NCBI RefSeq assembly: GCF_016908595.1
Contig: NZ_JAFBEC010000008.1
Location: 186,001-250,000 of the forward strand
From: Geomicrobium sediminis
GTDB lineage: Bacteria > Bacillota > Bacilli > Bacillales > Marinococcaceae
Direction: 5' to 3'
Length of the DNA: 64,000 bases
In this document: positions 51,600 through 60,841 of the stretch, one piece after another
How the letters are laid out: each line of letters begins with the position of its first letter
How positions within the stretch are numbered: position 1 is the stretch's first letter
Translations under genes and position numbers: made by a program
Notes under the pieces: generated by a model
What the model was told of the DNA's origin: nothing
Seen by the model: only the letters and a program-made list of their open reading frames with translations
Databases searched by the model: none

Positions 51600-53282
51600 G
51601 TGGAGATCATTCGCTTACGGACGATTCGCTCGAAACTGCTATCCATACTGTTACTACTCACATTTTGCTTTCTAATTGGGTTTTTAATTATTTTTGTTTT
51701 ATTACAAAATGCGTCTTCGCAAACCGATGAAATTGGCTTTTGGAATGAGCTGGCACGTGATGCCCAAGAAACAACAACGACGTTTCAACAAAAATACATT
51801 ATCGTTACAGAACTCACCGAAGGAGAAGATCCAAACTTCAATGAATACATAGCGTTATCTGAACAGATGAACGAACTCACTTCCACCCTCTCAGAGCATG
51901 TCGATGGCCGAGAAGAAGTTACTTCTGTAAATCGATTAGAAATGCTTAATCAAATGTTTGACACTCGAATGTCTTCTTATATTGAAAGTAGCACGATCCC
52001 AAGCGAACAAACGTGGCAAGGATTTGAGTTTTTGAGTTCAGAGATTATGGATCATGCGAACATTTTGGAAGATCATTTTCTCGTACAAGCAGAGCATGCA
52101 TCAACCGAAAGCTTTGAAAGCATTCGCTCCATCGGCGTTGTCGCAATCATTGTTAGTATTGTTGCGACAGTGATCGCAGGAAGCATTTTCTATCGCTTTA
52201 CGACTCGAATGACGTCAAAAATTAAACGATTGTCCACTCGGGCATCGACCATTGCTTCTGGTAATCTTGACGGATCACCATTGCCTGAAGACGGTAACGA
52301 TGAATTATCGAAGCTTTCAGAAGACCTTAATGAAATGAACCGACACTTAGCCGGGACGATGAGCAACATGACGACTGCAAGTCGTTCATTATCATCTTCA
52401 AGCCAAGAATTAGCCGCTGCTGTTCAGCAAGTAAACGCCGGTTCAACAGACATTGCGAGTTCGGTGCAAGAAATCTCCGACGTGCAAACGTCGCTTAACG
52501 AACATATTCAGCAATCCAATACTCGGTTTACTACGGTACACGACAACTTACAAAACACGTATACCGAGGTGCAATACGTTTTACAAACGAATGATGAATC
52601 GAACAATAAAGTTGCGGTCGGCAAAGAAAACTTAGAACGATCACTTCAGAAAATGCAAGCCATTAAAAATCAACACGAACAAACTGAAAAGACGATCCAA
52701 CTTGCAAAACAATCTTCAGACCAGGTAATTACAATTATTAATCACATTTACGATGTAAATAGCCAAACGAGACTGCTTTCATTAAATGCAAACATTGAAT
52801 CGGCTAGAACGAAACAGAGTGGTGAAGGATTTTTAGTCGTAGCGAAGCAAATCCGTGATCTCGCTGATGAAAGTGAGCAATCTTCGAAATCAATTAGCAA
52901 GACGTTGAAAGAAATGAACGACAAAATCGACAATACGATCACTCAAACGACGATTAGTAAAAAACAAATTGATGAAGGCCAAGAAACGTTGCTTGACTTA
53001 TCTGATACGTTTAATCGCATTGAACATACGATTCAATCAACGAAAGAAATGGCTGCCAATATTGAAACGTTAATTAGAGAGTTGCAATCGAGTAGCACGA
53101 ATGTTCTCACTGAGCTAAAAACGATTCAGTCAAAATCAAAGTCAACAATGATGAACGGCCAATCCATTTCACGCGCGATTCAAGAACAAGCGTCTACGGT
53201 TGAATCCATTACGATCACCGCTGACGAGTTACAAAAAGTCTCGATCGATATTGATGATCAATTGCAGCAGTACCGCTCATAA
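51600..53282 (+). CDS. chemoreceptor-like protein with a divergent signalling tip, second of the tandem pair
   Basis: A paralogue of the preceding gene of about 560 residues with the same plan: helix 1 (LLSILLLLTFCFLIGFLIIF), a sensor of equal length (GFWNELARDAQETTTTFQQK matches [19 protein letters not shown]), helix 2, HAMP and coiled coil. The tip reads LLSLNANIESARTKQSGEGF then LVVAKQIRDLAD: the usual RAG is RTK, GRGF is GEGF, and the Glu after VVA-x is Gln. CheA/CheW coupling may thus be lost. The start is unclear; the GTG at 51600 directly follows AAGGGG, only seven bases after the first gene's stop. Confidence 0.85.
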   Translation: MEIIRLRTIRSKLLSILLLLTFCFLIGFLIIFVLLQNASSQTDEIGFWNELARDAQETTTTFQQKYIIVTELTEGEDPNFNEYIALSEQMNELTSTLSEHVDGREEVTSVNRLEMLNQMFDTRMSSYIESSTIPSEQTWQGFEFLSSEIMDHANILEDHFLVQAEHASTESFESIRSIGVVAIIVSIVATVIAGSIFYRFTTRMTSKIKRLSTRASTIASGNLDGSPLPEDGNDELSKLSEDLNEMNRHLAGTMSNMTTASRSLSSSSQELAAAVQQVNAGSTDIASSVQEISDVQTSLNEHIQQSNTRFTTVHDNLQNTYTEVQYVLQTNDESNNKVAVGKENLERSLQKMQAIKNQHEQTEKTIQLAKQSSDQVITIINHIYDVNSQTRLLSLNANIESARTKQSGEGFLVVAKQIRDLADESEQSSKSISKTLKEMNDKIDNTITQTTISKKQIDEGQETLLDLSDTFNRIEHTIQSTKEMAANIETLIRELQSSSTNVLTELKTIQSKSKSTMMNGQSISRAIQEQASTVESITITADELQKVSIDIDDQLQQYRS

Positions 53283-53395
53283 TGATCATGTAAAAGCACA
53301 GGAGTTGTAGTGATTACACCCGCTACACGCTTAGGTAGCCTCTGTGACAAGTCTGAGCACACAATCATTAAGTGAACGTACCTCCACAACACAAA

Positions 53396-53430
53396 ACCCG
53401 TATCCACGAAAAGGATACGGGTCTCTTTTT
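53396..53430. terminator. terminator between the chemoreceptors and pbpF
   Basis: ACCCGTATCC and GGATACGGGT form a 10-bp stem around ACGAAAA, followed by TCTCTTTTT on the plus strand and by TTTTGTG on the minus strand. Confidence 0.92.
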
Positions 53431-55588
53431 AGAACAGTGACATAAATTGGACACCGGCCACATTAGACGGCTCACCTTCTTGACCGGTTTGTGGATTGTA
53501 AGGAACGACCATATAGTCATTTAAAGAAAACACATTGGCACGGTTCACCGTGTACGTTCCCTTACCTGTGACTTCTCCGACCTTACTTGCTTCTCCACCT
53601 TTAACTTCATAAATGTTGTAGACGAGACGATCATCTTCAGCTGCCGTCCACCTTAGTTCAACATTTAAAAACCCTTCTCCTTCTAACGTTAGCTCCGCAT
53701 CTAAATCATCGACTTGCGCTAATTGTACCGGTGATTCAAGATCTTGCACACCATCTGGTTTCATAAACGCAACGCCTTGTTCAGTGACTGGCTCAGTATT
53801 CACTAACTGCTTAAACAGTCTCGTAGGGTATGCACTGCCTTCTTGCAAATGCTGCTCTTCTGTTGTGCTGTCATAGCCCATCCATAAAGCGCCAGTGTAT
53901 TGCGGGGTGTAACCGACAAACCAAGCATCACGGTTGGCTCCTTCTACACCTTCAAAGTTCGTTGTCCCCGTTTTCCCTGCAAGTGCATGGTTCGTCTCAC
54001 CCGGTCGGCCTGTCCCTTCTTCTACAGCGCCTTCTAACATCCGAGTCATGTACCATGCATTCTGCTCACTAAGCAGCCGTTGCTGCTCAATTGCAGGTTC
54101 AATTAAGTTGTTTCCTGACTTCGTTCTAATTGAAGAAATAAAATACGGATCTGACTTTACACCGCCGTTAGCAAATGACGTATACGCAGAAGCCATATCT
54201 AATGGTGTCACGCCTTCAGACATCCCGCCAAGAGCAACAGATAGGCCCTCGTCTTTAAACGGCGTTACAGCTTCGTTTGCCCATTCTAGACCTTGATCGA
54301 TTCCCATTTCATTTAAAAGCCACACAGCAGACGTGTTTGTTGATTGCACAATCGCATCTCGCATCGTAATGTTCCCTTGATACTCGTTTGTTACGTTACT
54401 CGGGCTATAATCCCCGTACTCGAGCTTTTCATCTTTCAGCATTGAATAGGGTTTGTATTCGCCACTCTCAAGTGCAGGTGCAAAAACTGATAACGGCTTA
54501 AATGATGATCCAGGCTGTCGCTTAATCGTCGTACGGTTCAACCCTTTCCGAACGTAATCTCGTCCCCCTTGTACGGCTTTTACAGCACCAGTGTCATTAT
54601 CTAGCAATACATAGGACGCTTGTACTTGCTCACTCTCACCAGGAAAGTTGCCGTTCTCTTGAAAAGCTTCGTATGCTGCCATTTGTACATCTTTATGAAT
54701 CGGAACTTCAATTCGGTATCCACCTGTTAGTATTTGTTGTTCAGATATGCCGTGCTTTTCAATGCTTTCTGTAATGAGCATATCCACATACGTAAACCAA
54801 GCCGGGTGCATGTCAGGTTCTGTGTGTAAATCGGTTTGAATCGCGGTTTGAGCCGCGGCTTCTCTCGTTTCGTTGTTAATATAACCATGTCGTTCCATGA
54901 GCGCAAGCACCGTCCCACGACGCTTTTCTGCTCGTTCAACATCCGATGCTGGAGAATAGTTATACGGCGCTTTAGGAATTGCTGCAAGAAGCGCCCCTTC
55001 AGCAATTGTTAAGTCTTTTGCGCTTTTGCCGAAGTATTGCTCAGACGCTCGCTCAATTCCATACACTCCGTGTCCGAAATAAATTTGATTCAAGTACATC
55101 TCAAGTAGCGTATCTTTTGAAAACTGTCGCTCAAGATTCATACTGATTAAGACTTCTTTCGTTTTTCTCATGAGCGTTTTTTCATTTTCTAAGTAGACAT
55201 TCTTCGCAAGTTGTTGGGTAATCGTACTCCCACCTTCTACTGCTGCACCCGCTAGAATATCTCGGTAAAGTGCTCGCCCAATCGCTATAAAATCCACACC
55301 TTGATGATCGTAAAAGCGATGATCTTCCACAGAGATAAAGGCGTGTTGAACATGCTCTGGAATTTCATCGATCGATACATTCTCACGGTCTTCAATGTAC
55401 AATCGAGCAATTTGATCCCCTTGCTCATCAACAACGGTCGTTGTTTGCGCAAAATTCAACTTGTCTTCATCCGTTAATAAGTTGCCAGCAATTAACGCAC
55501 TCGCATAACTTCCGAACGCTAATACGAATGTCGATAAAACTGCAACAATACTTATAAAAACATATTTATTCATTTTTTTTGGTTTCAT
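53429..55588 (-). CDS. pbpF: class A penicillin-binding protein (PbpF-like)
   Basis: Bifunctional glycosyltransferase/transpeptidase of 719 residues. After one membrane helix comes the GT51 domain (catalytic Glu in SVEDHRFYDHQGVDFIAIGR, then GGSTITQQLAKNVYL and RKTKEVLISMNLERQFSKD). The transpeptidase has SSFKPL (active Ser), STN and KTGTT. A short C-terminal beta domain (FLNVELRWTAAEDDRLVYNI) looks like fibronectin type III. pbpF neighbours hemE in B. subtilis and acts in sporulation; here two chemoreceptor genes separate them. The ATG at 55588 follows GGAGG. Confidence 0.93.
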   Translation of the reverse strand: MKPKKMNKYVFISIVAVLSTFVLAFGSYASALIAGNLLTDEDKLNFAQTTTVVDEQGDQIARLYIEDRENVSIDEIPEHVQHAFISVEDHRFYDHQGVDFIAIGRALYRDILAGAAVEGGSTITQQLAKNVYLENEKTLMRKTKEVLISMNLERQFSKDTLLEMYLNQIYFGHGVYGIERASEQYFGKSAKDLTIAEGALLAAIPKAPYNYSPASDVERAEKRRGTVLALMERHGYINNETREAAAQTAIQTDLHTEPDMHPAWFTYVDMLITESIEKHGISEQQILTGGYRIEVPIHKDVQMAAYEAFQENGNFPGESEQVQASYVLLDNDTGAVKAVQGGRDYVRKGLNRTTIKRQPGSSFKPLSVFAPALESGEYKPYSMLKDEKLEYGDYSPSNVTNEYQGNITMRDAIVQSTNTSAVWLLNEMGIDQGLEWANEAVTPFKDEGLSVALGGMSEGVTPLDMASAYTSFANGGVKSDPYFISSIRTKSGNNLIEPAIEQQRLLSEQNAWYMTRMLEGAVEEGTGRPGETNHALAGKTGTTNFEGVEGANRDAWFVGYTPQYTGALWMGYDSTTEEQHLQEGSAYPTRLFKQLVNTEPVTEQGVAFMKPDGVQDLESPVQLAQVDDLDAELTLEGEGFLNVELRWTAAEDDRLVYNIYEVKGGEASKVGEVTGKGTYTVNRANVFSLNDYMVVPYNPQTGQEGEPSNVAGVQFMSLF

Positions 55589-55725
55589 CGTTAGCTTCCT
55601 CCAGTACACGTAAAACAAGGAGCCTTTTACTAGTTAAATGTTACATGCTTACCCTATTATAGTACAATAAACTTGGCAAAATCATGTAAACTGGTGGGGA
55701 AGACCTCAAATTTTGTAGAATAAAG

Positions 55726-56523
55726 CTAGAAAAGTCCTGCGCTTTTTTTCTCTTTTTCAAGCTTTAATCGAGAGCTTCCGAGAACGTTAATGAGCTTAAT
55801 ATGAATATGCCCTAAAGACGCTTGGTCCGTACCAAAGCGTAACGTCTTTTGTTTAAACATCCCCTCAAGTGATCGATTAAATGCACGGGTCGACCCCATC
55901 ACAATATTCGATTCAACTTCAACTGACCAATCGCGCGGAACGATAATCCGCACGTCACCGAACGTATTTAAGATGGATAATTCCAGATGATCATGCTGAA
56001 GGTCCGCACGTGTAAGATCTAAATGTAGCGTTCCGAAAATCACATTGAAGTTTGTCTCATCACCTAGCGTAAAGGCTTGTTTTTTATACTTTTCTTCATC
56101 AAAAATAATCCATTGTTGATTTGGAATTTGTTCAATGTTGTTATCAAATGACTCACGGCTTTCCTGACTGAATTTAGCTGATTCATTTAGATCATCCTTC
56201 TCACCTGCTGCTAACCGGTCCACATCAATTTCTTCTGTATTTGCTTTGAAAAAGCGCACACCAATAATGTACAGAAGCGGTGTGAACAAGAACAGAAATG
56301 ATGGAATCGGCACCCACGGGCTAGCCGCGAGCCCTGCAGCCAACACACCGAAAAGATAAGCACTCATCGGTTCCTTACTCATTAACAACCACGTAAAAAT
56401 CATGGCGCTAATAAGAGGTACTATAAATCCAAACGCTGTTATACCTAATAAGGTTACATTCAAAAAAATACTACTAAACAATATGATTACGAACACGATG
56501 TGTAACGCCGATTTTGTCGTCAT
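55726..56523 (-). CDS. LiaF-like membrane protein (cell-wall stress response domain)
   Basis: A 265-residue protein with about four N-terminal helices, an acidic linker and a C-terminal LiaF-type beta domain (FNVIFGTLHLDLTRADLQHD, LSILNTFGDVRIIVPRDWSV, ESNIVMGSTRAFN). LiaF holds the LiaRS two-component system inactive until the envelope is stressed. Here no liaS or liaR is adjacent; the neighbours are pbpF and an amidohydrolase, so it may act on a distant system. The ATG at 56523 follows GGAGG. Confidence 0.82.
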   Translation of the reverse strand: MTTKSALHIVFVIILFSSIFLNVTLLGITAFGFIVPLISAMIFTWLLMSKEPMSAYLFGVLAAGLAASPWVPIPSFLFLFTPLLYIIGVRFFKANTEEIDVDRLAAGEKDDLNESAKFSQESRESFDNNIEQIPNQQWIIFDEEKYKKQAFTLGDETNFNVIFGTLHLDLTRADLQHDHLELSILNTFGDVRIIVPRDWSVEVESNIVMGSTRAFNRSLEGMFKQKTLRFGTDQASLGHIHIKLINVLGSSRLKLEKEKKSAGLF

Positions 56524-56609
56524 GTCTTACCTCCATATGAGTTGCTACGATAGTTACGTAACAACGCTCATTTAAGTTTCAGATTTATTATAATATTGCG
56601 CTTCGGACA

Positions 56610-56636
56610 TTGCTAATTTTTTTCCTATGTTACAAT
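56610..56636 (+). promoter_or_regulatory. sigma-A like promoter of the M20 gene
   Basis: TTGCTA (56610-56615) and TACAAT (56631-56636) are separated by 15 bases, short but plausible, 28 bases upstream of the start codon. Confidence 0.45.
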
Positions 56637-56663
56637 AGACAGATACTTAAGGAGGAATCCACG

Positions 56664-57842
56664 ATGCAAGATAAACTGTTCCAATTATTAGACAACCACT
56701 TTGACGAAATGGTCGAAATTCGTAGACATCTTCATGAAAATCCAGAAGTTTCATTCCATGAAACGAACACTGCTAAGTACATTGCAGATTATCATAAAAA
56801 ATTAGGAAATGAAGTTCAGGAACATGTCGGTGGCAACGGGGTCGTTGCTAAAATAAGTGGCAAAAATCCAGGACCTGTCGTTGCCCTTCGTGCCGATTTT
56901 GACGCCCTACCAATTCAAGACCAAAAAGATGTGCCGTATAAGTCAAAAGTAGACGGAGTGATGCACGCTTGCGGTCACGACGGTCACACAGCGACGTTGC
57001 TCATCTTAGCAAAGGCGCTAAAACAAGTTGAAGACGAGCTTCACGGAACGGTCGTATTCCTTCACCAGCATGCAGAAGAGTTATCACCTGGCGGTGCTGC
57101 ACCGATGATTAAAGACGGAGCCTTAGATGGTGTGGACGTTGTATTTGGAACGCATCTATGGTCACAAGATCCCCTTGGTACAGTTCAACATTGTAGCGGC
57201 CCTTTTATGGCATCTGCTGACCATTTTACGATCAAAGTAAACGGTAAAGGCGGTCACGGTGCTCTTCCACATACGACAAAAGATGCCGTTGTCATCGGTT
57301 CACAAATCGTAAATAACATCCAAACGATCGTCGCCAGACGTGTAAACCCTCTCTACTCTGCAGTAGTTTCGATTGGCAAGTTCATTGCTGACAACCCGTA
57401 CAACGTCATTGCAGATTCAGTCGAAATGGTCGGAACCGTTCGTACATTCCAAGAAGATGTTCGCAATCAAATAGAACAAGATATCTTTGAAATTGCAGAA
57501 AACACAGCAAAAGCCTACGGTGCAACTGTTGAATATGACTATGGCAGAGGGTATCCTCCTGTCGTTAACCATGCAGCAGAGACGAACTACATCGCGAAGA
57601 TCGCTTCTAGCATTACAGATGTCAATGGCGTGCATGAACGAGAACCTGTACTTGCAAGTGAAGATTTCTCTTACTACTTACAAAAAACGAAAGGTTCATT
57701 TTTCTTCACCGGTGCAGCATTTATGGACGGAAGAAACAATGCGCCTCACCACCATCCCCTCTTTGACTTCGATGAGCGAGCGATGCTCGTCGCAGCAAAG
57801 ACACTCGCAAAAGCAGCAATTGATTATTATAAAGAATCATAA
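56664..57842 (+). CDS. yhaA: M20 family amidohydrolase (YhaA-like)
   Basis: Metallo-amidohydrolase of 392 residues. The metal site is visible in RADFDALPIQ, MHACGHDGHTA, HQHAEELSPGGA, GTHLW and a late His in NAPHHHPLFDFDER, with a lid/dimer domain in the middle (GKGGHGALPH). The family removes acyl groups from N-acyl amino acids or related amides; the substrate here is not known. B. subtilis yhaA lies beside ecsC, as here. The ATG at 56664 follows AAGGAGG. Confidence 0.92.
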   Translation: MQDKLFQLLDNHFDEMVEIRRHLHENPEVSFHETNTAKYIADYHKKLGNEVQEHVGGNGVVAKISGKNPGPVVALRADFDALPIQDQKDVPYKSKVDGVMHACGHDGHTATLLILAKALKQVEDELHGTVVFLHQHAEELSPGGAAPMIKDGALDGVDVVFGTHLWSQDPLGTVQHCSGPFMASADHFTIKVNGKGGHGALPHTTKDAVVIGSQIVNNIQTIVARRVNPLYSAVVSIGKFIADNPYNVIADSVEMVGTVRTFQEDVRNQIEQDIFEIAENTAKAYGATVEYDYGRGYPPVVNHAAETNYIAKIASSITDVNGVHEREPVLASEDFSYYLQKTKGSFFFTGAAFMDGRNNAPHHHPLFDFDERAMLVAAKTLAKAAIDYYKES

Positions 57843-57845
57843 TGA

Positions 57846-57871
57846 AAAGGCAGTCCAAATGGACTGCCTTT
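57846..57871 (+). terminator. terminator of yhaA
   Basis: AAAGGCAGTCC and GGACTGCCTTT form an 11-bp stem around AAAT, followed by CATTC. Confidence 0.85.
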
Positions 57872-57940
57872 CATTCTTGACCCCGGCAAGCTCTCCTCTA
57901 TGTTGGGATTAGCCAAACGAAGCAAGCAAATGCCAAAAAG

Positions 57941-57967
57941 AAAAAACCCTGATTCTCAGAACCAGAG
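57941..57967 (-). terminator. terminator of ecsA-B-C
   Basis: On the minus strand CTCTG and CAGGG pair, extended by TTC with GAA across a single mismatch, followed by TTTTTTCTTTTT. Confidence 0.75.
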
Positions 57968-57976
57968 CTTTCTTCT

Positions 57977-58720
57977 TTATTGTTTCAATTGGTCTTGAAA
58001 CCAGCGAATCCGGTAACAGTATTGTGCAGCTTCTCCGAGTTGAATGAGTAGTTGATAATTAATTGTTGCACCGACAAACAATCCGAACCCTGGGATGAGC
58101 TGCAATGTCTTAGGTACATCGATGAAGTCTCGATATTCCAGTTGGAACGTTACCCAGTCAATCGCTTGGTCAATCGTTAGTTCTTCTCCAAACTCGTCAA
58201 TAAACGTCTGCCACTGCTCCATTCTCGCTAACGTTTCTCGTTGTGTCGTGCGGCTTGAGAAGGCCATTTGAAAAACGTTTAGCAAAAACAAACGTTCATC
58301 GACACGCTTCGGATCATAGCCATATATCTGAGCGGTTGTGAATAGAAAGCGCATTTTTATGGCAAGTAACATCGGGAAGTCACTCATACCAAGGAGTATG
58401 CCTCCAGCACCTGTGCCCGCTCCTTCTAAGCTTGCAGTTCTGCGGTACGAAACGATTGCTTTTTGTAACGCTTCGTCTCTTTGTTCTAATGACATGTGTT
58501 GTAGCGGTTCTTTCTTTTGGACGTATTCACTCGTATTCATCGTCGTATCAATCATCTGTCGTATTGCATTCCCGATGGTCACGTGTACTTTGTCAGGAAC
58601 GTACCCGTTCATTTTTGATTGAAATGACTTTGTCCAATCTTTGACCATCGATGGGTTTTTTGCCAGTTTGCGTTTCCAAGCATTTAGCTCCATAAGAGCT
58701 TCCTTTTCATATGCTTCCAT
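57977..58720 (-). CDS. ecsC: EcsC family protein
   Basis: A 247-residue protein of the EcsC family, with the conserved glycine-rich segment ASLEGAGTGAGGILLGMSDF and LQLIPGFGLFVGATINYQLL. Its role in the Ecs transporter is unclear; in B. subtilis ecsC is dispensable for the secretion and competence defects seen with ecsA and ecsB. The start is the ATG at 58720 with GGGGAGG upstream; the in-frame upstream codons belong to the end of ecsB in another frame. Confidence 0.92.
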   Translation of the reverse strand: MEAYEKEALMELNAWKRKLAKNPSMVKDWTKSFQSKMNGYVPDKVHVTIGNAIRQMIDTTMNTSEYVQKKEPLQHMSLEQRDEALQKAIVSYRRTASLEGAGTGAGGILLGMSDFPMLLAIKMRFLFTTAQIYGYDPKRVDERLFLLNVFQMAFSSRTTQRETLARMEQWQTFIDEFGEELTIDQAIDWVTFQLEYRDFIDVPKTLQLIPGFGLFVGATINYQLLIQLGEAAQYCYRIRWFQDQLKQ

Positions 58721-58739
58721 TGCAACGTCCTCCCCGTCA

Positions 58740-59972
58740 TTAAGATAACGCGTGTAGTGATTGTTTAAACCATTTAGGAAGTTGAACTTTAACATAAGCA
58801 ATGACCATTAAAAGCATCATAAACAATGCAATCATACTATAGAAGATCGACCAAGATGTGATAAACGTAATGATCGTAAACCAAATCGATTGAATGACCA
58901 TGACATTGCGAACGAGCGATTGAACCGATTGTTGCCTCACTTGTTCAGGAACTGGATATAGTTCAGGCCAAACCATCGTCTTATGATGATGGTAAATCGT
59001 CACCAGTTGTGATCCTGTAATGTACGTGAACAAAATCGCAATAACGACGGCTAGTCCTTGAAGGTCTTCTGGTGTTGCGTAAATTAACAGCGCTCCTACA
59101 ATGGCTAACCGAATCATAATACCGAAATAATCACCAGAACGTGCAAACGTTTTACCGTACAAAAATACGTACGTATTGCTTTGCTTTGTCACTAAGCGAT
59201 TCCATTGATTCGAAAGGATGCTTCGTCTTCTTATTCTTGCCTTAATGTGTGGAACATCAACGAAAGCATTCGCAAATGTGTAAAACGAATTTAGCCGTTC
59301 TTCCTCTAATGAAATTAACTGATCCCATTTCAAACGGTATTTCTCGTGTAACGGTCGATAATATCCGAAAAAGAGTAGAATCATGACAACCCCTACAGCA
59401 AGCACGAACCACCACTCGAGCATAAATACGAAAAACACAAATACGAGGTTTACCACGAATCGTAGCCATCGCAACTTCCACTGTTGAGAAACGTACTGGT
59501 ACCTTAGCTCCGACCAATAGGCAAACACATTCCATCCTTTCGCTGCAATTAGAATAAGAAATGTAATGAGTAATTGATTAAATTCACCAATTCGGTCGGT
59601 ATAAAGGGGTCCGAGTAAAAACAACACGAGCGCAAGTACGATACTTTGCATGAACCAACTATAACGGAGTGCGCTTTGTAAATAATGATTCATCTTTGCT
59701 TCCATAGGTAGCAAGTAAACGAGATCGCCCGTTTGGAAAAACGTCCGTACAGACGTCTTCGTCAACATAAAAGCAAACAAGACAGCTAGAACTTGTACGA
59801 CTGGAAATGTGCTTGGAAGCCAGTCCAAAAACGAATTATAGTAAATGCCGATGATGAGTACGATCCCACCGATGGCAACCATTAAACCGCTATTTGCCAT
59901 GAGCGTTATGTAGCGTCTACTCACTGACCAAAACTCTCTAGCCCTCTCTTGCCACAATTGATCAATACTCAT
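58740..59972 (-). CDS. ecsB: ABC transporter permease EcsB
   Basis: A 410-residue permease with about nine helices in two blocks and many aromatic residues (FWVSRRYITLM-type N-terminus, LRWLRFVVNLVFVFFVFMLE). It is the membrane part of the Ecs ABC transporter, which affects protein secretion, regulated proteolysis by RasP and sporulation. It overlaps ecsA by four bases (ATGA). Confidence 0.92.
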   Translation of the reverse strand: MSIDQLWQERAREFWSVSRRYITLMANSGLMVAIGGIVLIIGIYYNSFLDWLPSTFPVVQVLAVLFAFMLTKTSVRTFFQTGDLVYLLPMEAKMNHYLQSALRYSWFMQSIVLALVLFLLGPLYTDRIGEFNQLLITFLILIAAKGWNVFAYWSELRYQYVSQQWKLRWLRFVVNLVFVFFVFMLEWWFVLAVGVVMILLFFGYYRPLHEKYRLKWDQLISLEEERLNSFYTFANAFVDVPHIKARIRRRSILSNQWNRLVTKQSNTYVFLYGKTFARSGDYFGIMIRLAIVGALLIYATPEDLQGLAVVIAILFTYITGSQLVTIYHHHKTMVWPELYPVPEQVRQQSVQSLVRNVMVIQSIWFTIITFITSWSIFYSMIALFMMLLMVIAYVKVQLPKWFKQSLHALS

Positions 59973-60706
59973 CGATCATCTTCCTTTGTCATTTCAACAT
60001 AAATCTCATCAAGACCTGCGTTTGGCATGTTGGCTTGTGTGCGAAGTTCAGCAAGCGTCCCCTTTAAGTAAACCGTGCCGTGGTGTAACAATACGAAACG
60101 ATCACAATACTTTTCTGCCGTAGTCAAAATGTGGGTAGACATTAAAATGCCTGCACCACTATTTTTCATTTCGACCATTTGGTCGAGTAGTGACTGGATT
60201 CCGACAGGATCGAGTCCGAGAAATGGCTCATCAACAACATACAGCTCTGGTTTCACTAAAAACGCACACATAATCATGACTTTTTGGCGCATCCCTTTCG
60301 AGAAATTACTCGGAAACCAGTGTTTCATTTTTGCCATTCGGTATGTTTTCAATAGCGATTCGGCTCGCTCTTCCCAATCGGTAAGATCATATGCCATCGC
60401 TGTTAAACGAAGGTGCTCCCATAACGTTAGTTCATCGTATAAAATTGGAGTTTCAGGGATAAAGCTCATCGTTTGTCGATACGTATCTAAATCATCTGCA
60501 ATCGTCTTCCCATTTAGCGTAATGGCTCCATCTGTCGGCTCTAACAATCCTAAAATGTGCTTGATCGTCGTACTTTTCCCCGCGCCATTCAAGCCAATGA
60601 GACCGACAATCTCACCGCGCTCAACGCCAAACTCGACCTTCTTAATGACAGGCTTATTCGGATTATAGCCGCCGGAAACGCTTTGAACGTGTAGTAGTTG
60701 TGTCAT
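59969..60706 (-). CDS. ecsA: ABC transporter ATP-binding protein EcsA
   Basis: A 245-residue ATPase: Walker A GLIGLNGAGKSTT, signature FSKGMRQKVMIM, Walker B LYVVDEPFLGLDP and the H-loop MSTHILTTAEK. First gene of ecsA-B-C, divergent from hit as in B. subtilis. GGAGGGAC precedes the ATG. A TACAAT -10 on the minus strand lies about 30 bases upstream. Confidence 0.96.
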   Translation of the reverse strand: MTQLLHVQSVSGGYNPNKPVIKKVEFGVERGEIVGLIGLNGAGKSTTIKHILGLLEPTDGAITLNGKTIADDLDTYRQTMSFIPETPILYDELTLWEHLRLTAMAYDLTDWEERAESLLKTYRMAKMKHWFPSNFSKGMRQKVMIMCAFLVKPELYVVDEPFLGLDPVGIQSLLDQMVEMKNSGAGILMSTHILTTAEKYCDRFVLLHHGTVYLKGTLAELRTQANMPNAGLDEIYVEMTKEDDR

Positions 60707-60841
60707 TGTGTCCCTCCATATCTTGCCAATATGTTTATTGTACCCTTAACCTTTAAAATTGAAAACGGATGTAAGTTTTGAAGTGTGAATTAACGACAGA
60801 TTTGCTATAGTAGACTTACAAGTAGTAAAGGAGGACTCACA

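Noticed and set aside
57872-57940. Short gap between yhaA and the ecs terminator searched for a small gene
   Set aside because: No start codon with ribosome site and no extended open frame on either strand; only the two terminators flanking it are visible.
60075-60668. Open frame of 197 codons on the plus strand opposite ecsA
   Set aside because: It is fully antisense to a clear ABC ATPase gene with intact motifs, has no ribosome site and gives a composition unlike a real protein.
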